A stretch of 64,000 nt of DNA from the NCBI GenBank assembly GCA_024803745.1, contig JANJXV010000024.1, positions 6,294,106 to 6,358,105 of the forward strand. The letters run 5' to 3'. This DNA comes from Megascapheus bottae. Taxonomy: Eukaryota > Chordata > Mammalia > Rodentia > Geomyidae. The number at the start of each line of letters is the position of its first letter. Position 1 is the first letter of the stretch. The notes beneath the pieces were generated by a model. The model ran no database searches. It had not been told where the DNA came from and worked only from the letters and a program-made list of their open reading frames with translations. This document shows positions 24,001-35,530 of this stretch, piece by piece. A program made the position numbers and the translations under genes.

Positions 24001-24880
24001 TATGCACTCCTAGTGCGATAAATTTGCCTCTTAGAACTGTGTCCCATAAGTTCCTTTGTGATGTTTCTTGATTGTCATTACATTCAAGGAAGTTTTTAAT
24101 TTCATTTCTGATCTGTTGTTCAGTTTCCAACTAATTGAATGTTTTTTAATTTTGACTGCATTCTTCAGAATTAGTCTGACTCCACTGTGGTCAGATAGAA
24201 TGCATGGGAGTATATCAGTCCTCTTGTATCTGCTTAAATTTTCTGTATGAACTATTATATGATCTATTTTTGAGTGTTCCATGTGCTGCTGAGAAAAATG
24301 TAAAAAGTTTCGCCATTGGTTTGAAGACTCTGTGTACATCTGTAAAGCCCAGCTGGCCTACGGTGTCGTTTAAGTTGATGGTGTCTTTCCTTAATTTTTG
24401 TTGAGTTGACCTGTCATTTTTTAAGAGTGGTGTATTGAGGTCTCCCACTATGATTGTGTTTGAGTCTATCTTGTTCTGTAATTCTAAGAGAGTTTGTTTG
24501 ACGAATTTGGGTACTCCCGTGTTAGGGGAGTAGATGTTTATAACTGTAATATTATCGGCATGGATTGTACACTTTACCAATATATAATGGCCGTCTGTAT
24601 GTTTATGTACTGATTTAACTGAGAAGTTAATTTTGTCGGAGATTAAGATTGCTACTCCTGCTTTTTTGCTTGGTGCATTGGAATGGAAAATTCATTTCCA
24701 TCCTTTCACTTGGAATTTGTTCCTGTCTTTGGTAGTGAGGTGGGTCTCTTGGAGGCAACATATGGATGGGTGGTGTTTCTTAATCCAGTCTGCTGATCTG
24801 TGTCTTTTGATTGGGTTGTTCAACCAGTTCACATTTAGGGAAATTATGGAGAAGTGGTCAGTGTCCACTGTCGTTATTTA
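21099..24880 (-). pseudogene. L1 ORF2 (endonuclease-reverse transcriptase), broken
   Basis: ORF2p nicks target DNA and reverse-transcribes L1 RNA. In order on the minus strand: an AP-type endonuclease with SIISLNVN, CCLQETHL and VGDLNTPL (usual Phe replaced by Leu, and Gly to Trp after NVN); a linker; the reverse transcriptase at 22656-23318 with [23 protein letters not shown] and an intact FADD catalytic motif ([10 protein letters not shown]); and the C-terminal segment at 21099-21784 ending SLICGH. Several stops and frameshifts split it into pieces of up to about 220 residues. The reverse-transcriptase core is the best preserved part. Confidence 0.92.
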
Positions 24881-24994
24881 TTTTTACTTCTACGCTTCTT
24901 TCTCTCTCTTTTTTCCCCATTTTGGGTTTAGTGAATTATAGATATTTGCTTCTTAATGGGGGTTCTTGATGTTCTATAATTTGTTCTCAATTTA

Positions 24995-25859
24995 TTAATA
25001 TTTTTGTAATGCTGGTTTAGTGTGCACATATTCATAAAGCTTCTCTTTGGAGTGAAATATCCTTGTTTCTCCCTCAAATGTAAATGCTAGTTTTTCTGGA
25101 TATATCAGTCTGGGTTGGCAGTTGTTGATCTTCAGGACATCAATGATGTTTTTCCAGGCTTTTCTTGCATTTAGGGTTTGCGTGGAGAGATCTGCTGTGA
25201 TTTGAATTTTTTCCCATTGTAGTATAGCTCTTTCTTTGTTTTTGCAGCATTTAAGATCAATTCCTTGGTATTCGGGTCTAGTGTCTTTACTATGATATGT
25301 CTAGATGAGTTCCTTCTAGGATATTGCCTGTTTGGAGTCCTGAAACGTTCAATAATGTAAGTATTTTCCCTTTGGAAGTTGGGGAAGTTCTCTGCTATGA
25401 TTTTGGTGAATAAAGGTTGCATACCTTTGTCCTGAAATTCTGCGCCCTCCTCAATCCCTATTATACGAAGATTAGACTTCTTTGCTCCATCTGCCAGTTC
25501 CTGGAGCTCTCTCTGACTGATTTTTCCAAGGTGGCAAATCTCTGTTCCAGTTCTTGTGTTTTATCTTCCATTCCTGATGTTCTATTCTCCATCTCAGTCA
25601 ATCTGCTGCTTAATGCCTCCATTTTTGCTTGAAGTGTGGACCCTGAGCTGATCATGTCTGCTGTGAGGGTATTAATCTTTTCTTCCATTTCTGTTTTGAA
25701 TTCAAGGAGCTCTTTGGTGATTTCCTGCTTATGTTCCTGGAATTGTTTTTGGAATTCTGTTTTAATCTGTTTAGTCATGTCCACAATCATCTCCTTGAAT
25801 AGGGTCATGTTTCATGTCTCTTCAGGTGTCATTTCTTGGGATGGTGACATCTCTCTCAT
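24995..25859 (-). pseudogene. L1 ORF1 (RNA-binding chaperone), broken
   Basis: ORF1p is the trimeric RNA-binding protein of the L1 particle. The likely original start is the ATG at 25857-25859. An in-frame TGA at 25812-25814 closes it after 15 codons and is consistent with CGA-to-TGA decay at a CpG. A second ATG at 25808 opens 115 codons of heptad-rich coiled coil (for example LSSRLTEMENRTSGMEDK). After a disruption, the RNA-binding and C-terminal part resumes (25171-25422; FPNFQRENTYIIERFRTPNR). A further frameshift precedes the last part, which ends near 24995. The order coiled coil, RRM, C-terminal domain matches mammalian ORF1p. Confidence 0.85.
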
Positions 25860-26575
25860 CCCTTCGCTCTTGTTTCCCTTTGGGCTTTGTGTGGGACTTT
25901 GATTATTTATGTATGTCGTAATTCATCTTTGTGCTCTTCTAGGCATCGAGAACTCTTGTTGTAGTTCTCTCTGTGGTCGGTAGGTTGCAGTCTTTACTTG
26001 GATTGGGACTGGTGGTTCTCAGCCAAATTGATTCCTCTGCTGACTAGGTTTTGCAGTTTTTGCAGGTGTTCGGCCTGTTCTCAGAGGCTGTGTGCCGCTG
26101 TATGATTAGCTCTCAGCTCAACCAGTGGCCTCACATTGGGCTGTGGGATGGGTCTGCATGCTTCAGTCTAAGCGGGCTGGGCGGATGGTTGGCTTTCCTG
26201 CGCTGCTTCCAGGGGTGGCCCCTGGCCAAGGGTCTGGAGTTTGGGAGTTTTCAGGGACTTTCAGGTAGGCCAGCTGGTGTCCTCTCTGTTCCCAGGGGCA
26301 GGCCCCAGCCGAGGACGTGGGCTCCAAGGGAGGAGCCAGTGCCTTTTTGGTTCTCAGAAGGCGAGCTCGGCTACTGGTCAGCCCTTCAGTTCCCTGCTGT
26401 CTTTCCACCACTTTGGCCAAGTGTCTGTGACTGTGGGGGGGGCCTCGGTGCTGTCATGCTGGCGATTCCCAGCTGGAGGGTGTCCTGCTCAAGATTTGAG
26501 GGGGACAGATGCTGGCTCCTAGACTCCCGCGCACCCCACCCGCTGTTGGAAAGCAGGGTCTCAGCGCCCTCCACT

Positions 26576-26940
26576 CTCCAGATCCAGTGGCCTGGGAGAG
26601 GAACCTTTTGGGTGTGTGAGCTGGGACACCCACTCCCCCTTTGGTGGAGTGCTGGGTTTTTGCACCCACCCGCCTGTCAGTCTCCAGTCAAAGGCCTGGG
26701 AGAGGATCCTGTTGGGCGGGTGCTAGCAGGGACAGCTCTGCCCCCTTTGGTGGGTGCTGGGTTTTAGCGCCTGCTCGCCTGTCAGTATCCAGTCCTCCAG
26801 TCCGAGGCCTGGAGGAGGGGCTGTTGGGCAGGTGGGGGCTGGGACACCTCTACCTCCGTTGGTGGGGTGCTGGGTCTTAGCGCCGCCAGCCTGTCAATCT
26901 CCAGTCAATGGCCTGGGGGAGGGGGCTGTTGAGGGAAGGG
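26576..26940 (-). repeat. Tandem ~104-113-bp repeats in the L1 5' UTR
   Basis: The phrase CCAGT..GGCCTGG..GAGG recurs with its GGCCT starting at 26589, 26693, 26806 and 26910, giving periods of 104, 113 and 104 bp. Between them the units share GCTGGGACACC-like, CCCCCTTTGGTGG and GTGCTGGGTTTTAGCGCC segments. This is a four-copy, imperfect tandem array inside the L1 5' UTR, reminiscent of the promoter monomers of murine L1s, though the sequence itself is not one I recognise. Confidence 0.85.
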
Positions 26941-27511
26941 ACAGGATTCTAAATTCCTTGTACCCCTGCTCCTGCCAGTCTGTCTCGGGCAGGGTGGAGG
27001 GGTGTGATTTAAGTTCTATAGCTTGGCACCAGGTCGGCTTTCCCGATTGGTTTGGGGACCCGCTATGCTACTCACTCCTCTGCGATTGGCTGCGGGTGCT
27101 CCATGGTGTTAGAGAATCATTCACTCCCCTCGGATCTCTGCCACCGCCTGTGGTCTGCATCTGTGTTCCGCTGCTTGCTGTTCTGGATCTGCGTCTGGGT
27201 TCTGCTGCTTCTGCGGCTTGCTGGCCAGGTCCTATGCTAGTTTCTGCAGCAGTCAAGGCTGCCCAGCCGGGTGCCCTTTGCCGTGACTTTTTGCAGCTTG
27301 GAGCTGGCTTGGAGAGGTGGGGGAGAGGTCCCCATGTTCCGAATTCTTTGAGAAAGTTGGATGTAAGCTTTATCTGGATTTCTTTTCTGGTTTGAGTCCT
27401 TCTCCGTTGCTTCTTGAGTTTGTCATTGTGGATTTCTTAAGATAATTGGCTCGTGGGACTCCCTGGTTCTCTCTTTTTGTGGGAGAGAGCTAGGCAGGGT
27501 CCCTATTGTCT

Positions 27512-27530
27512 CGGCGCCATCTTCTGCCTG
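27512..27530 (-). promoter_or_regulatory. YY1-like motif at the L1 5' end
   Basis: On the minus strand the first bases of the L1 read GTGAGCAGGCAGAAGATGG and then CGCC. AAGATGGCGCC matches the YY1 consensus core (AAGATGGC) and sits within about the first 25 nt, as in human L1, where YY1 at the same place directs accurate initiation. The human parallel is established; binding in this element is inferred. Confidence 0.6.
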
Positions 27531-27534
27531 CTCA

Positions 27535-29881
27535 CATCTTTTTTAATTAACAAAAAAATAAAAATCCAACATAATTTATAATAAGAAATAAATAAGGGCA
27601 TAAATCAGGCTATTCATTGCCTACAAAACCACTTTAGCTTTTATCTTCCTATTCTATGCAAGCAAAGACAATTATGCTAAAGACATGGCAGCTTTCCATA
27701 GTCTTAGAAAATGGGTATGAATAAATTTTAAAAATGAGCATGATGCCAGGTGATAATGTGTATTTCTTATGAAATTTTATGTTTTAGTAGCTCTATCAAA
27801 GTGTCTGGCCATTTCCTATTTCATATCACCATTTACAAGTTGCTAATATTTATTTTTGTATAGATGACAAAATCTTGATATGCTAATACTGTTTGTATGT
27901 GAATAACCCTACTAAATTTCAAAATAGCTTTGAAATTATTATCTATATTAAAATAAGCCATCAAGTCAGCAAGCAAGGAAATGGTTGTGTGGTGTCTAAC
28001 ATATTGACATATGTAGCCCATAGTCATATTGTACTATGTCTCTTAGAATCCTAACAGAAACCCTCCCATAGAAATAAAATGGGACACTTCAAGAAGTACC
28101 TCTTAGTAAAAGGTGTTTTGTTTTGGTTTTTTTTGAAGAGAAAAGGATTAAGAACAGAGCAATACTCTGGATTTAGTAGCAAGCTGGAGATGAAAGGAAT
28201 ATCAGTTAGTCAAATCTAGAAGGAGAGAGTTCTGTGAAAAGTGTAGAGTTAGGAGGAAGACTCAGTTTTGCAATAGTCAACCCAAGACATTCTAACTGAC
28301 TCAGTCTAACTTTTGGTTTCCTGCTACTGTTACCCTTTCCTGAAAGCTACCCTGAATCCAGAAGTATGGATGTTTTTTGGTAGAAAATACAAATTTCTGT
28401 TTTCGAAAACTAAAAGAAAGGAGACATACATGTTTCAAAGGAGGCACAAAGACTAACATCCCCTGCTCCCCAGGATCTGTAAGCTTATTTTCCTTCTGCT
28501 TGAACATAAATAACAACAGCAATGATAATAGTTCATGACAGGCTGGCTCTGGCATCTTTGTGATTTTAGAGTTCAGGTTATACTTTTATGATGTTTTTAT
28601 CTAATAAAAATGGGTCATAATACTCAGAAATGAATTCCCTTCCCCCATAGGGATTCATCAAATGAAAGCTTCCTAGTTATTCAAGAATAAAGTAAAAAAA
28701 AAAGAAGTTTGCTTCATATTTTAAATCTTTTTAACTGGTGAAGAAATGTCGATATTTTTACATTTTAAGTTTTAATTGCTGTCAAAAGTATGCATGTTCC
28801 TATCTAATAAGTCAGTTATATAAAGTTAGGTATGAAAAACTAATCGTTCCCACCTCCAGTCTTCAATTATTCCTCTTCAAATCAATCACCTTGAACTTTT
28901 ATTAAAATTTATTTTGTCTTCCTACCTTGACATAGCATTACTGTATGCTAATTCTTGATTATTCATTTGAAGGTATTACATTCATTCTCTGGACTAAGAT
29001 ATTAAAACGATAGACAATTATTCTCCTGACTCTGAGTCTACCTAAGAGGCAATTGAAAAGTTGAAGGTGGTTTGCTTTTCCTTTGTGGACACTTGCCTTC
29101 CCTTTGTGTCCTCACATGCCTCCCACCCAGTTGATGTATATATATATATGCATGTCATCACGTCTTGTGAAGATGTTATTCACATTGGTAAACTTCTACA
29201 CAAATAGCTTCACTTTTCTTTGCCACTTTATTTCCCTAGATTTATACTCATCACATTCTGAATGACCATGCATGTGGAACTGATCTATAATATCTATTAG
29301 CGATAACATCTATATCTACAACATCTATTATCTATTATCTATTGACTATGAAAAATAAGCTAAGAGAGAGCAAATGTAGTTTGTTGTGCATGCACTCCCC
29401 AAACATAACTCTCCTGTTTACAATGGTCTATTATCCTCTTCTGGACCCATCTGGTTTATTAGTTCTTTTTTTGCCCAGAGGGAATGCCATTTAGTTGAGT
29501 GGATTCAGAGGGTGGTTTTGACTGTGAAACAGTCACGAAGAAATGCTTCTGTTTCAGGGCCCTCTTCCTTTTAGACAATGCTTAAGATGTTGAGGTAATA
29601 AGTAGCATAAATTTTATTATTGCTTGATATCATGATGGTTTAAACTTTTAATAAGAATATTAGAGCCAGGGCAATGGTTTAAGTCCTCTTTCTATTGCCT
29701 ATCTGTGAGTAAGGTTGAAAAATACAGATGATGACCTTAGATAACCCATTACAAGCAAAACAGAACAGAACAAGCAAAGCTAAACAAATGCTAGGCAATG
29801 CTTATCTTTCTGCATTTCAGATTTGAAAATGCTGTTACTTGGTTTTTCTTTCACTTTCTTCTATGAAGCTATTTCTTCTTT
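27535..29881. other. Unannotated intergenic stretch
   Basis: Begins at the 5' boundary of the full-length L1. No gene or clear repeat is seen, except a short (TA)n at about 29136-29152 and TCTA-type patches near 29300-29340. Confidence 0.6.
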
Positions 29882-29891
29882 AAGAAACTAT

Positions 29892-30149
29892 CTTTGCCAT
29901 GCAGTGTCTCACGCCTGTAATCCTGCTTGTAATCTCAGGAGGCTGAGATCTGATGATCAAGGTTCAAAGCCAGCCTGGTCACAAAAGGACCTGAGACTCA
30001 TCTCCATCTAACCTCCAGAAAATGGGAAGTAGAGCTTGGCTCAAGGGTAGGGTGGTAGCCTGGAGCTGAAAAGATCAGGGACAACCCCCAGGTCCAGGGG
30101 TAGGATGGTAGCCTTAAGCTGAAGAGTTCAAGCCTATGACCCACAACAA
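29892..30149 (+). mobile_element. B1-like dimeric SINE, sense, 10-bp TSD
   Basis: CTCACGCCTGTAATCC and CAGGAGGCTGAGATCTG (left), GAGACTCATCTCCATC (link), then a right unit with a partly duplicated GTAGGGTGGTAGCC / GTAGGATGGTAGCC. AAGAAACTAT flanks it at 29882-29891 and 30150-30159. Confidence 0.92.
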
Positions 30150-30244
30150 AAGAAACTATTTTTTTCTAGTAGGTTCTTCAGAAAAAGCAAAAATATATGT
30201 ATATAAATCATTAAATACCATTACAAAATAAGTATATCCATATA

Positions 30245-30380
30245 TAAACTCATCTCTACCCAACACTTGGTAGATAAGTAGATAGAAATATGATAGACAG
30301 ATAGATATAGGTAGGTAAATTGGTACATGAATACAGGAGAAATACATAGATGATAGATGGCAGATACATACATGCATCAG

Positions 30381-30428
<48 letters not shown>

Positions 30429-30440
30429 CAGACAGATAAT
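30245..30440 (+). repeat. (GATA)n tetranucleotide tract
   Basis: Degenerate GATA/GACA units from about 30280, becoming about twelve perfect TAGA units at 30381-30428, then GACA variants. Confidence 0.92.
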
Positions 30441-31557
30441 AGTGTTTTTCTTTTCCCTTATGTTTCCATTGTCTTTAAAGAAATTCTGAATTTGGGGAGA
30501 TATTTTAAAAAATAATATATCAGCATATCTTCTCCCATTGCTTTCTTATTGCTTATTGCTCCATCAGATTTTCATTGAAATAGCAGTTCAGTAAATATAA
30601 ACCCAGTTCAGTACATTTGTGTTATAGAAACCTAATGATAGGTTTTGTTGGAAATGTTTCAACTTAAGGTAAAAATTACATTAATTTAATATATCATATT
30701 TTCTAGTTTCCTAGACATAAAGATTGGAAAAGTTGCTAGTAAGTAAGTAGTGAGTGTTCTAGTATTATAATCTCTATTTACTCAGATGGGCTTTGCAAAT
30801 TTCTTTGTGTCAAAAGAAGTGAGATGTTTAATTTTTATACATTTCAAAGATTGATAATAATTTTAATACATTAGTCCATTAAATACTATGCATTAGTTAT
30901 TGAGTTTGGGTTGGTTTGTGATTCAATGACCAATTTTACAACACAATTAGAATATGACTTCTAACATTTCACATCTAGAAGAAATCACAGGATCCCATGA
31001 GCAGAATGCAATATACAATGCAAAGGAAGGTTGAAAAATTAGGTATTGAAAGTATGTGATTCTGCATTCTGTACAGCCAGGCTCTGAGGTTAAGGAATAT
31101 TTCTCAGGGGAAGGAGTACTAGAAATTGCTAGATTCTGGGAGATGTCATTCTAATCAGTGGTATCAAATATCAGGACTAGAAAATATGTTTCTATATCTG
31201 TGCATTTAATGGTTTTTTAGTAATTGCTATTGTATTTGTGAGATATATTTCAGCTCATACTATATATAATATTACACATGAAATTAGTTACATTTCATTA
31301 TTAAAAATGAATGCAACCTATATACTGATTTCTTAGACAAAAGAAATCAAATTTTTAAAAACTTAATAATATAATATCCTGATCATTTGGTAGGTAACAT
31401 TTATCTTTCTGCCCAGAGCTGTATTTAATATGCTATAGTGTCTGTCCTTAGAATGATGAATAGCTCTTTTGGAGAAGACTAAGAATTGTTCTAATAGGAC
31501 ATAAAAAGAACAAAATGTCCAACAGATATGCAAAGTAGAGGGTTTTGAGGAAAGAGC
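30441..31557. other. Unannotated AT-rich stretch
   Basis: No gene or clear repeat. Confidence 0.6.
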
Positions 31558-31660
31558 TCCAAAGTAGAAATGAAGAAACTCAAATTCTATTCCCAGTTTT
31601 TTTCTGATTAACTATATGACCTTTTTAGAATCACATTTCTGTGTTCTATGTACTTAATTT
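31558..31660 (+). mobile_element. Possible MIR fragment
   Basis: AAATTCTATTCCCAG...GATTAACTATATGACCTTTTTAGAATCACATTTCTGTG resembles the MIR core region. Heavily diverged. Confidence 0.4.
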
Positions 31661-31888
31661 AAAATATTTTCTTGCCCTATATAATGACTGTCTTTCTTAC
31701 TAAGTTTCTAAGTTATATATGTCAATAAAATGACAAATAGGTAATATTCCATGGCCTCCATTTCCTTTTAATTGTATTAGGAAAAATTTAGACTTTGTTT
31801 CTAAGGTCATCACAGAAGTCAACTTGTTTCTTCTCTGTAATTCCCTGGAATTCTGTTGTTTAATCCTTAATGTAACAAGACTAAGAGG

Positions 31889-32040
31889 ATAGGCTCTGAT
31901 GCCTTATTTTATCCTATCACTTGTTCATGTATTTAGGAGTGCCTCATCTCAGAAAAGTCACACAATTTATTGATTCATTTTCTCATCCATAGATTGAAGG
32001 GTTAGTAGATGAGAATTCTAATAATTTCCATCATACAGTT
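31889..32040 (+). mobile_element. Possible MIR fragment
   Basis: GGATAGGCTCTGATGCC...AAAGTCACACAATTTATTGATTCATTTTCTCATCCATAGA parallels MIR (CACTTAACCTCTCTGAG, TTTCCTCATCTGTA). Diverged. Confidence 0.45.
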
Positions 32041-32279
32041 TTTGTTATACTTGGATATATCACATACAGCTCTGTATATATAATTGTATCATGCAATTAT
32101 ATATACATAACACTATATACAAACTAAAACTTGAATATATAAGCTTATGTAAGTCATTCACTCTGCTAACCAGAGTTGATCCAACCTAATCAGGGTAAAT
32201 GCTAAGTACTTAAAATGCCTACAACATTCAATTCATCTGAAACCTCTTTGTTATTCTTCAATCTTCTTTCTTTTGTTCA

Positions 32280-32720
32280 TTTTCATTTTATTGTAAAAGT
32301 AATATACAGAGGGATTTCAGTTACATGTCACAGGTAATGTGTATATTTCTTTTTGAACAGTGTCCCCCACTGTCTGTTTCTCTCCAACCCTGCCCCCCCC
32401 ACAGACCAAGTTGTATACTTCATTTCCAACATAATGTCTACTGGTTTCACTGTTGAATTGATTCACAGCTTTTTCTACCACTTCTATGCTTCCCTTTCCA
32501 TTCCCCCAAACACATAGATTTATATACAAGATAAATAAGGAAAATAAATAAGGTAACAAAGAATAAAGGAAAGAAAAAAACAAACTAAAAATAGTACAAT
32601 AAAATAAACTTTTGTTTCCAATTCTTGTAGTTCATTTTATGTGGTCATATATATAAATATGTAGTTGTTGAGCCCTTGTGATCCTCTCCTAAAAATATCA
32701 TTCTTTAGTCTTAGTGTATA
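32280..32720 (-). mobile_element. L1 3' UTR, antisense
   Basis: TTTATTGTAAAAGTAATATAC, GAGGGATTTCAGTTACATG, GGTAATGTGTATATTTC, then a C-rich tract and GTTCATTTTATGTGGTCATAT. It is the reverse of an L1 3' UTR up to the segment near GATCCTCTCCTA. Confidence 0.75.
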
Positions 32721-32771
32721 ATGTTTAGAGTACTCTTTAATTATTCATGTCCAAGTGTAATGATTTCTCTC

Positions 32772-33003
32772 TTTCTTTTTTATTGTCGGGGGGACGGCTG
32801 TGGGTCTTGAACTTGGCTTGGGGTCTGTTCTGAGTTCTTCAGCTCAAGATATGCTGAGCCACAGAACCACTTCTGGTTTTCTGCTGGTTAATTGGAGATA
32901 AGACTCTCATAGACCTTTATTCCTGGGTTGGTTTTGAACTGCAACCCTCAGATTTCAGCCTCCTGAGTAGTTAAGGTTATGGGCATGAGCCACCAGCAGC
33001 TGA
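32772..33003 (-). mobile_element. B1-like dimeric SINE, antisense
   Basis: GTGGGTCTTGAACTTGGC, GAGCCACAGAACCACTTC, GGTTAATTGGAGATAAGACTC, CAGCCTCCTGAGTAG and GGGCATGAGCCACCAGC form a complete reverse dimer. Confidence 0.88.
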
Positions 33004-33299
33004 CACTTATAGGCACATTACCAATACATTTGCAGAATTTTTCACAGCAATTAAATACACTTACATTATGGCATAATAATTTCTCTTGTGGACTTTTACT
33101 CAGGAAAATACACAAATCTCACAAAAACTTTAATATCAAACTATGAATGATTTTATACAAAGCCTAAGGGAAGGGAAATTTAAATTATAAAATTATCTGA
33201 ATTTGACCAAGTGGCCTTAAATTGTGAGAAGATATAGAAAATATTTAAATTTATAAAAGAGTACGATAAGCAAATAACAAAGAATAATTTTTACCTTAT

Positions 33300-33615
33300 T
33301 TTTTCTCAGCTTTTTATTGTAATTAATGGAAGGGTTACATTATATTCACCAGATAGAAGGTTTATTACTTCACAAACATTGATACTCTTCATGACATGTC
33401 CTCATTTCCTTCCCCTTTGCCCCCCCACTCATCTTGATTTCTCCCCTTCCCTATCCAATTTCAAATAACCAATTAAGCACATATAAAATATATCAGATAA
33501 CAAGATGAAATACTGTAACAATATGAGATAACCAAGGGATAGCAAAAGAGATGAGAGATAACATAGTATATTAAGGACAACAATCACTCATTATATGGCT
33601 TTCTTATGTAATTAA
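33300..33615 (-). mobile_element. L1 3' UTR, antisense
   Basis: TTTTTATTGTAATTAATGG, CACCAGATAGAAGGTTTATT and ACAATATGAGATAACCAAGG are the reverse of the 3' UTR class seen in sense at 14445-14835. Confidence 0.85.
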
Positions 33616-33649
33616 ATATTTCAATTGAAGTTGAATGCCAATTGTCTTT

Positions 33650-34455
33650 TCAAAAGTCAAGCCACTCTGGAAAGCAGTATGGTGATTCCTCAGAAGACTG
33701 AAAATAGAGCTCCCCTGTGACCCAGCAATCCCACTCCTTGATATTTACCCAAATGTCCAGAAACAAGGACATACTTAACTTACTAGTACAATGATGTTCT
33801 TTGCAGCATTATTTGCCATAGCAAAAATATGGAACCAACCCAGATGCCCCTCGGTAGATGAATGGATCAAGAAGATGTGGTACTTGCATATAATAGAATT
33901 CTATGCTGCCATGGGAAATAATGACATCGCCCCATTTGCAAGGAAATGAAAAGACTTGGAAAAGTTTATATTAAGTGAACTTAGCCAGACCCAAAGGAAC
34001 ATAGGCTCCATGGTTTCCCTCATTTGTAATAATTAGTACACATCTAGGATTTTCCTAATAGAGGATCACAATAGCTCAAAAGCTATGTACAAATGGTCAT
34101 ATAGGATGAGACTAAACAAAATGAATTCTAGGATATGGACACGAGGTTCATCTTTGTGATTATTCTTCTTAATGTACTATGGGAAGTTATTTATTTTCTC
34201 TTTTTTTCCCCTTATGGTTAATCTCATGTGGTTACTGTACCTGACTTTGTTACCTGGTATATTCTATATACATTTTCTTATTTGTTTATTTTAAATATGG
34301 AAAAGAAGGGGGAAAACAAGATGATGAGGAAGAGGGGGGGAAGGGGACAAAACATGAAAAGAATAATTAAGGTTTGAAAAGTAATGTACCCATTACCTGA
34401 CGAATGTAACTGTAACCCCTCTCTCTACACATTATCCCATCAATAAAATACAATA
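33650..34455 (+). mobile_element. 5'-truncated L1, sense
   Basis: It starts in the ORF2 C-terminus (AGCCACTCTGGAAAGCAGTA encodes the LWKAVW-type motif) and passes GACCCAGCAATCCCACTCC and the conserved QPRCPS-type segment. It then has a full 3' UTR with a G-rich tract and ends in CAATAAAATACAATAAAAAA. It lies back-to-back with the antisense copy at 33300-33615, but the two are different subfamilies, so they are separate insertions. Confidence 0.88.
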
Positions 34456-34459
34456 AAAA

Positions 34460-34660
34460 AAACAAGCACACAGCTATTCTTTCAAGATATGCAGCCAAAA
34501 ATTCAATATGTATCCTACAAAATTTAAGAAAAGGGAGGGAAGATGTAGGTTGGAGGGATGGGTGAGAGCACAAAAAGGGGTGACATGGAATGACAACTTT
34601 TTTGTACAGCCATTTAAATATAATAAATATCTTTAAATGAAATTAAAGTATCAGCACCAG
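34460..34660 (+). mobile_element. Possible L1 3' end of another class
   Basis: A G/A-rich stretch (GAAAAGGGAGGGAAGATG, GGGTGAGAGCACAAAAAGG) followed by TACAGCCATTTAAATATAAT and an A-rich end looks like another L1 3' UTR. I cannot place the subfamily. Confidence 0.35.
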
Positions 34661-35530
34661 AAACAAAAAAGAAAATATTTAAATTTATTCTAGTATTTTG
34701 GAGTTTGTGGATATATCAAAATAGTGATATTTTATAACAGGTAAATGAAAGGTAATCTTTTTTACTTTCTAGAAATTTGGGAGATATTTTCAATACTGAT
34801 CTTAAAGGAGCTAAATGGTTTACTATCATTTCAGATCAAGAAAATCATTTTCAGTTATTAAGTCAATATTTAGAAGAGATTTTCTATTCAATTATCCATT
34901 CAAATATAGGGTAAAGTTGAACTGTCTATTTACATATCAAAAGAAGTATAAAGGCTCTAAAAATGGATCCAATGAACTATGGTTATATTCTGTTTAAACT
35001 GAAATCTATTTTATGGGTATTTATAAGGATTTATTTTAAAAAACTATCAGAAATAGGCCAAAATTTCAGTTACATCAAAATTCTTCCTCCTACCTATATT
35101 CCCAGAAATTACCTCCTTTTCTGGGATTAGGAACCCTGAATTAATCATGAGGCAGTAACTATAATAATACAGTCTAGACTAGAAAAGTCATAAAATTATT
35201 ATCAATTTCCCAGATAAAACATTAACTCTTACTTTATTTCCATTAAGTCAAAGACCATTATCTTTAAGTTGTATGTTTGCTCTTTCTAGAAGTGTTTACA
35301 AATTGTTTTGAAAGTCAAAACTGAAATCTGTTTTATTGATACTCCATCAGAAAATAATTATGTAACTAAATCAGAATGGATTCTTCTTTTCTTGGGATAA
35401 AAGGTTGTATGTTCACCAAACTATCTGAGTTTCACAGTTAAATAACACTCGTAGTAAAGTGTCACTGTGGGATTGGGTGTCTTACAATCTGCTGTATTTG
35501 GTTACACATTCACTTAAGATGTCTGTTGAA
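34661..35530. other. Unannotated AT-rich stretch
   Basis: No gene or clear repeat. Confidence 0.55.

Larger units (their letters stand above)
20802..27534 (-). mobile_element. Near full-length LINE-1, antisense
   Basis: On the minus strand this runs, in order, from a 5' end at about 27534 (GTGAGCAGGCAGAAGATGG), through a GC-rich 5' UTR of about 1.6 kb, a broken ORF1 (24995-25859), a broken ORF2 (21099 to about 24880) and a roughly 290-bp AT-rich 3' UTR, to an oligo(A) tail (T-run 20802-20809). At about 6.7 kb it is close to the usual length of an intact mammalian L1. Both ORFs carry stops or frameshifts, so it should not retrotranspose by itself. Its 3' UTR differs from the other L1 3' ends in the window, so it belongs to a separate subfamily. 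No clean target duplication is visible at its two ends. Confidence 0.93.

Noticed and set aside
26051..26767. 238-codon open frame and others in GC-rich sequence around 26-27.4 kb
   Set aside because: They run through the L1 5' UTR against or across the tandem repeats. The strand is opposite to the L1 and there is no domain.
26576..26940. CRISPR-like array of regularly spaced repeats
   Set aside because: Units are contiguous, imperfect, ~104-113 bp, and sit in an L1 5' UTR of a mammalian genome.
33300..34455. Antisense plus sense L1 pieces as a twin-primed element
   Set aside because: The antisense 3' end and the sense element belong to different 3' UTR classes and both have 3' ends, so they are two insertions.
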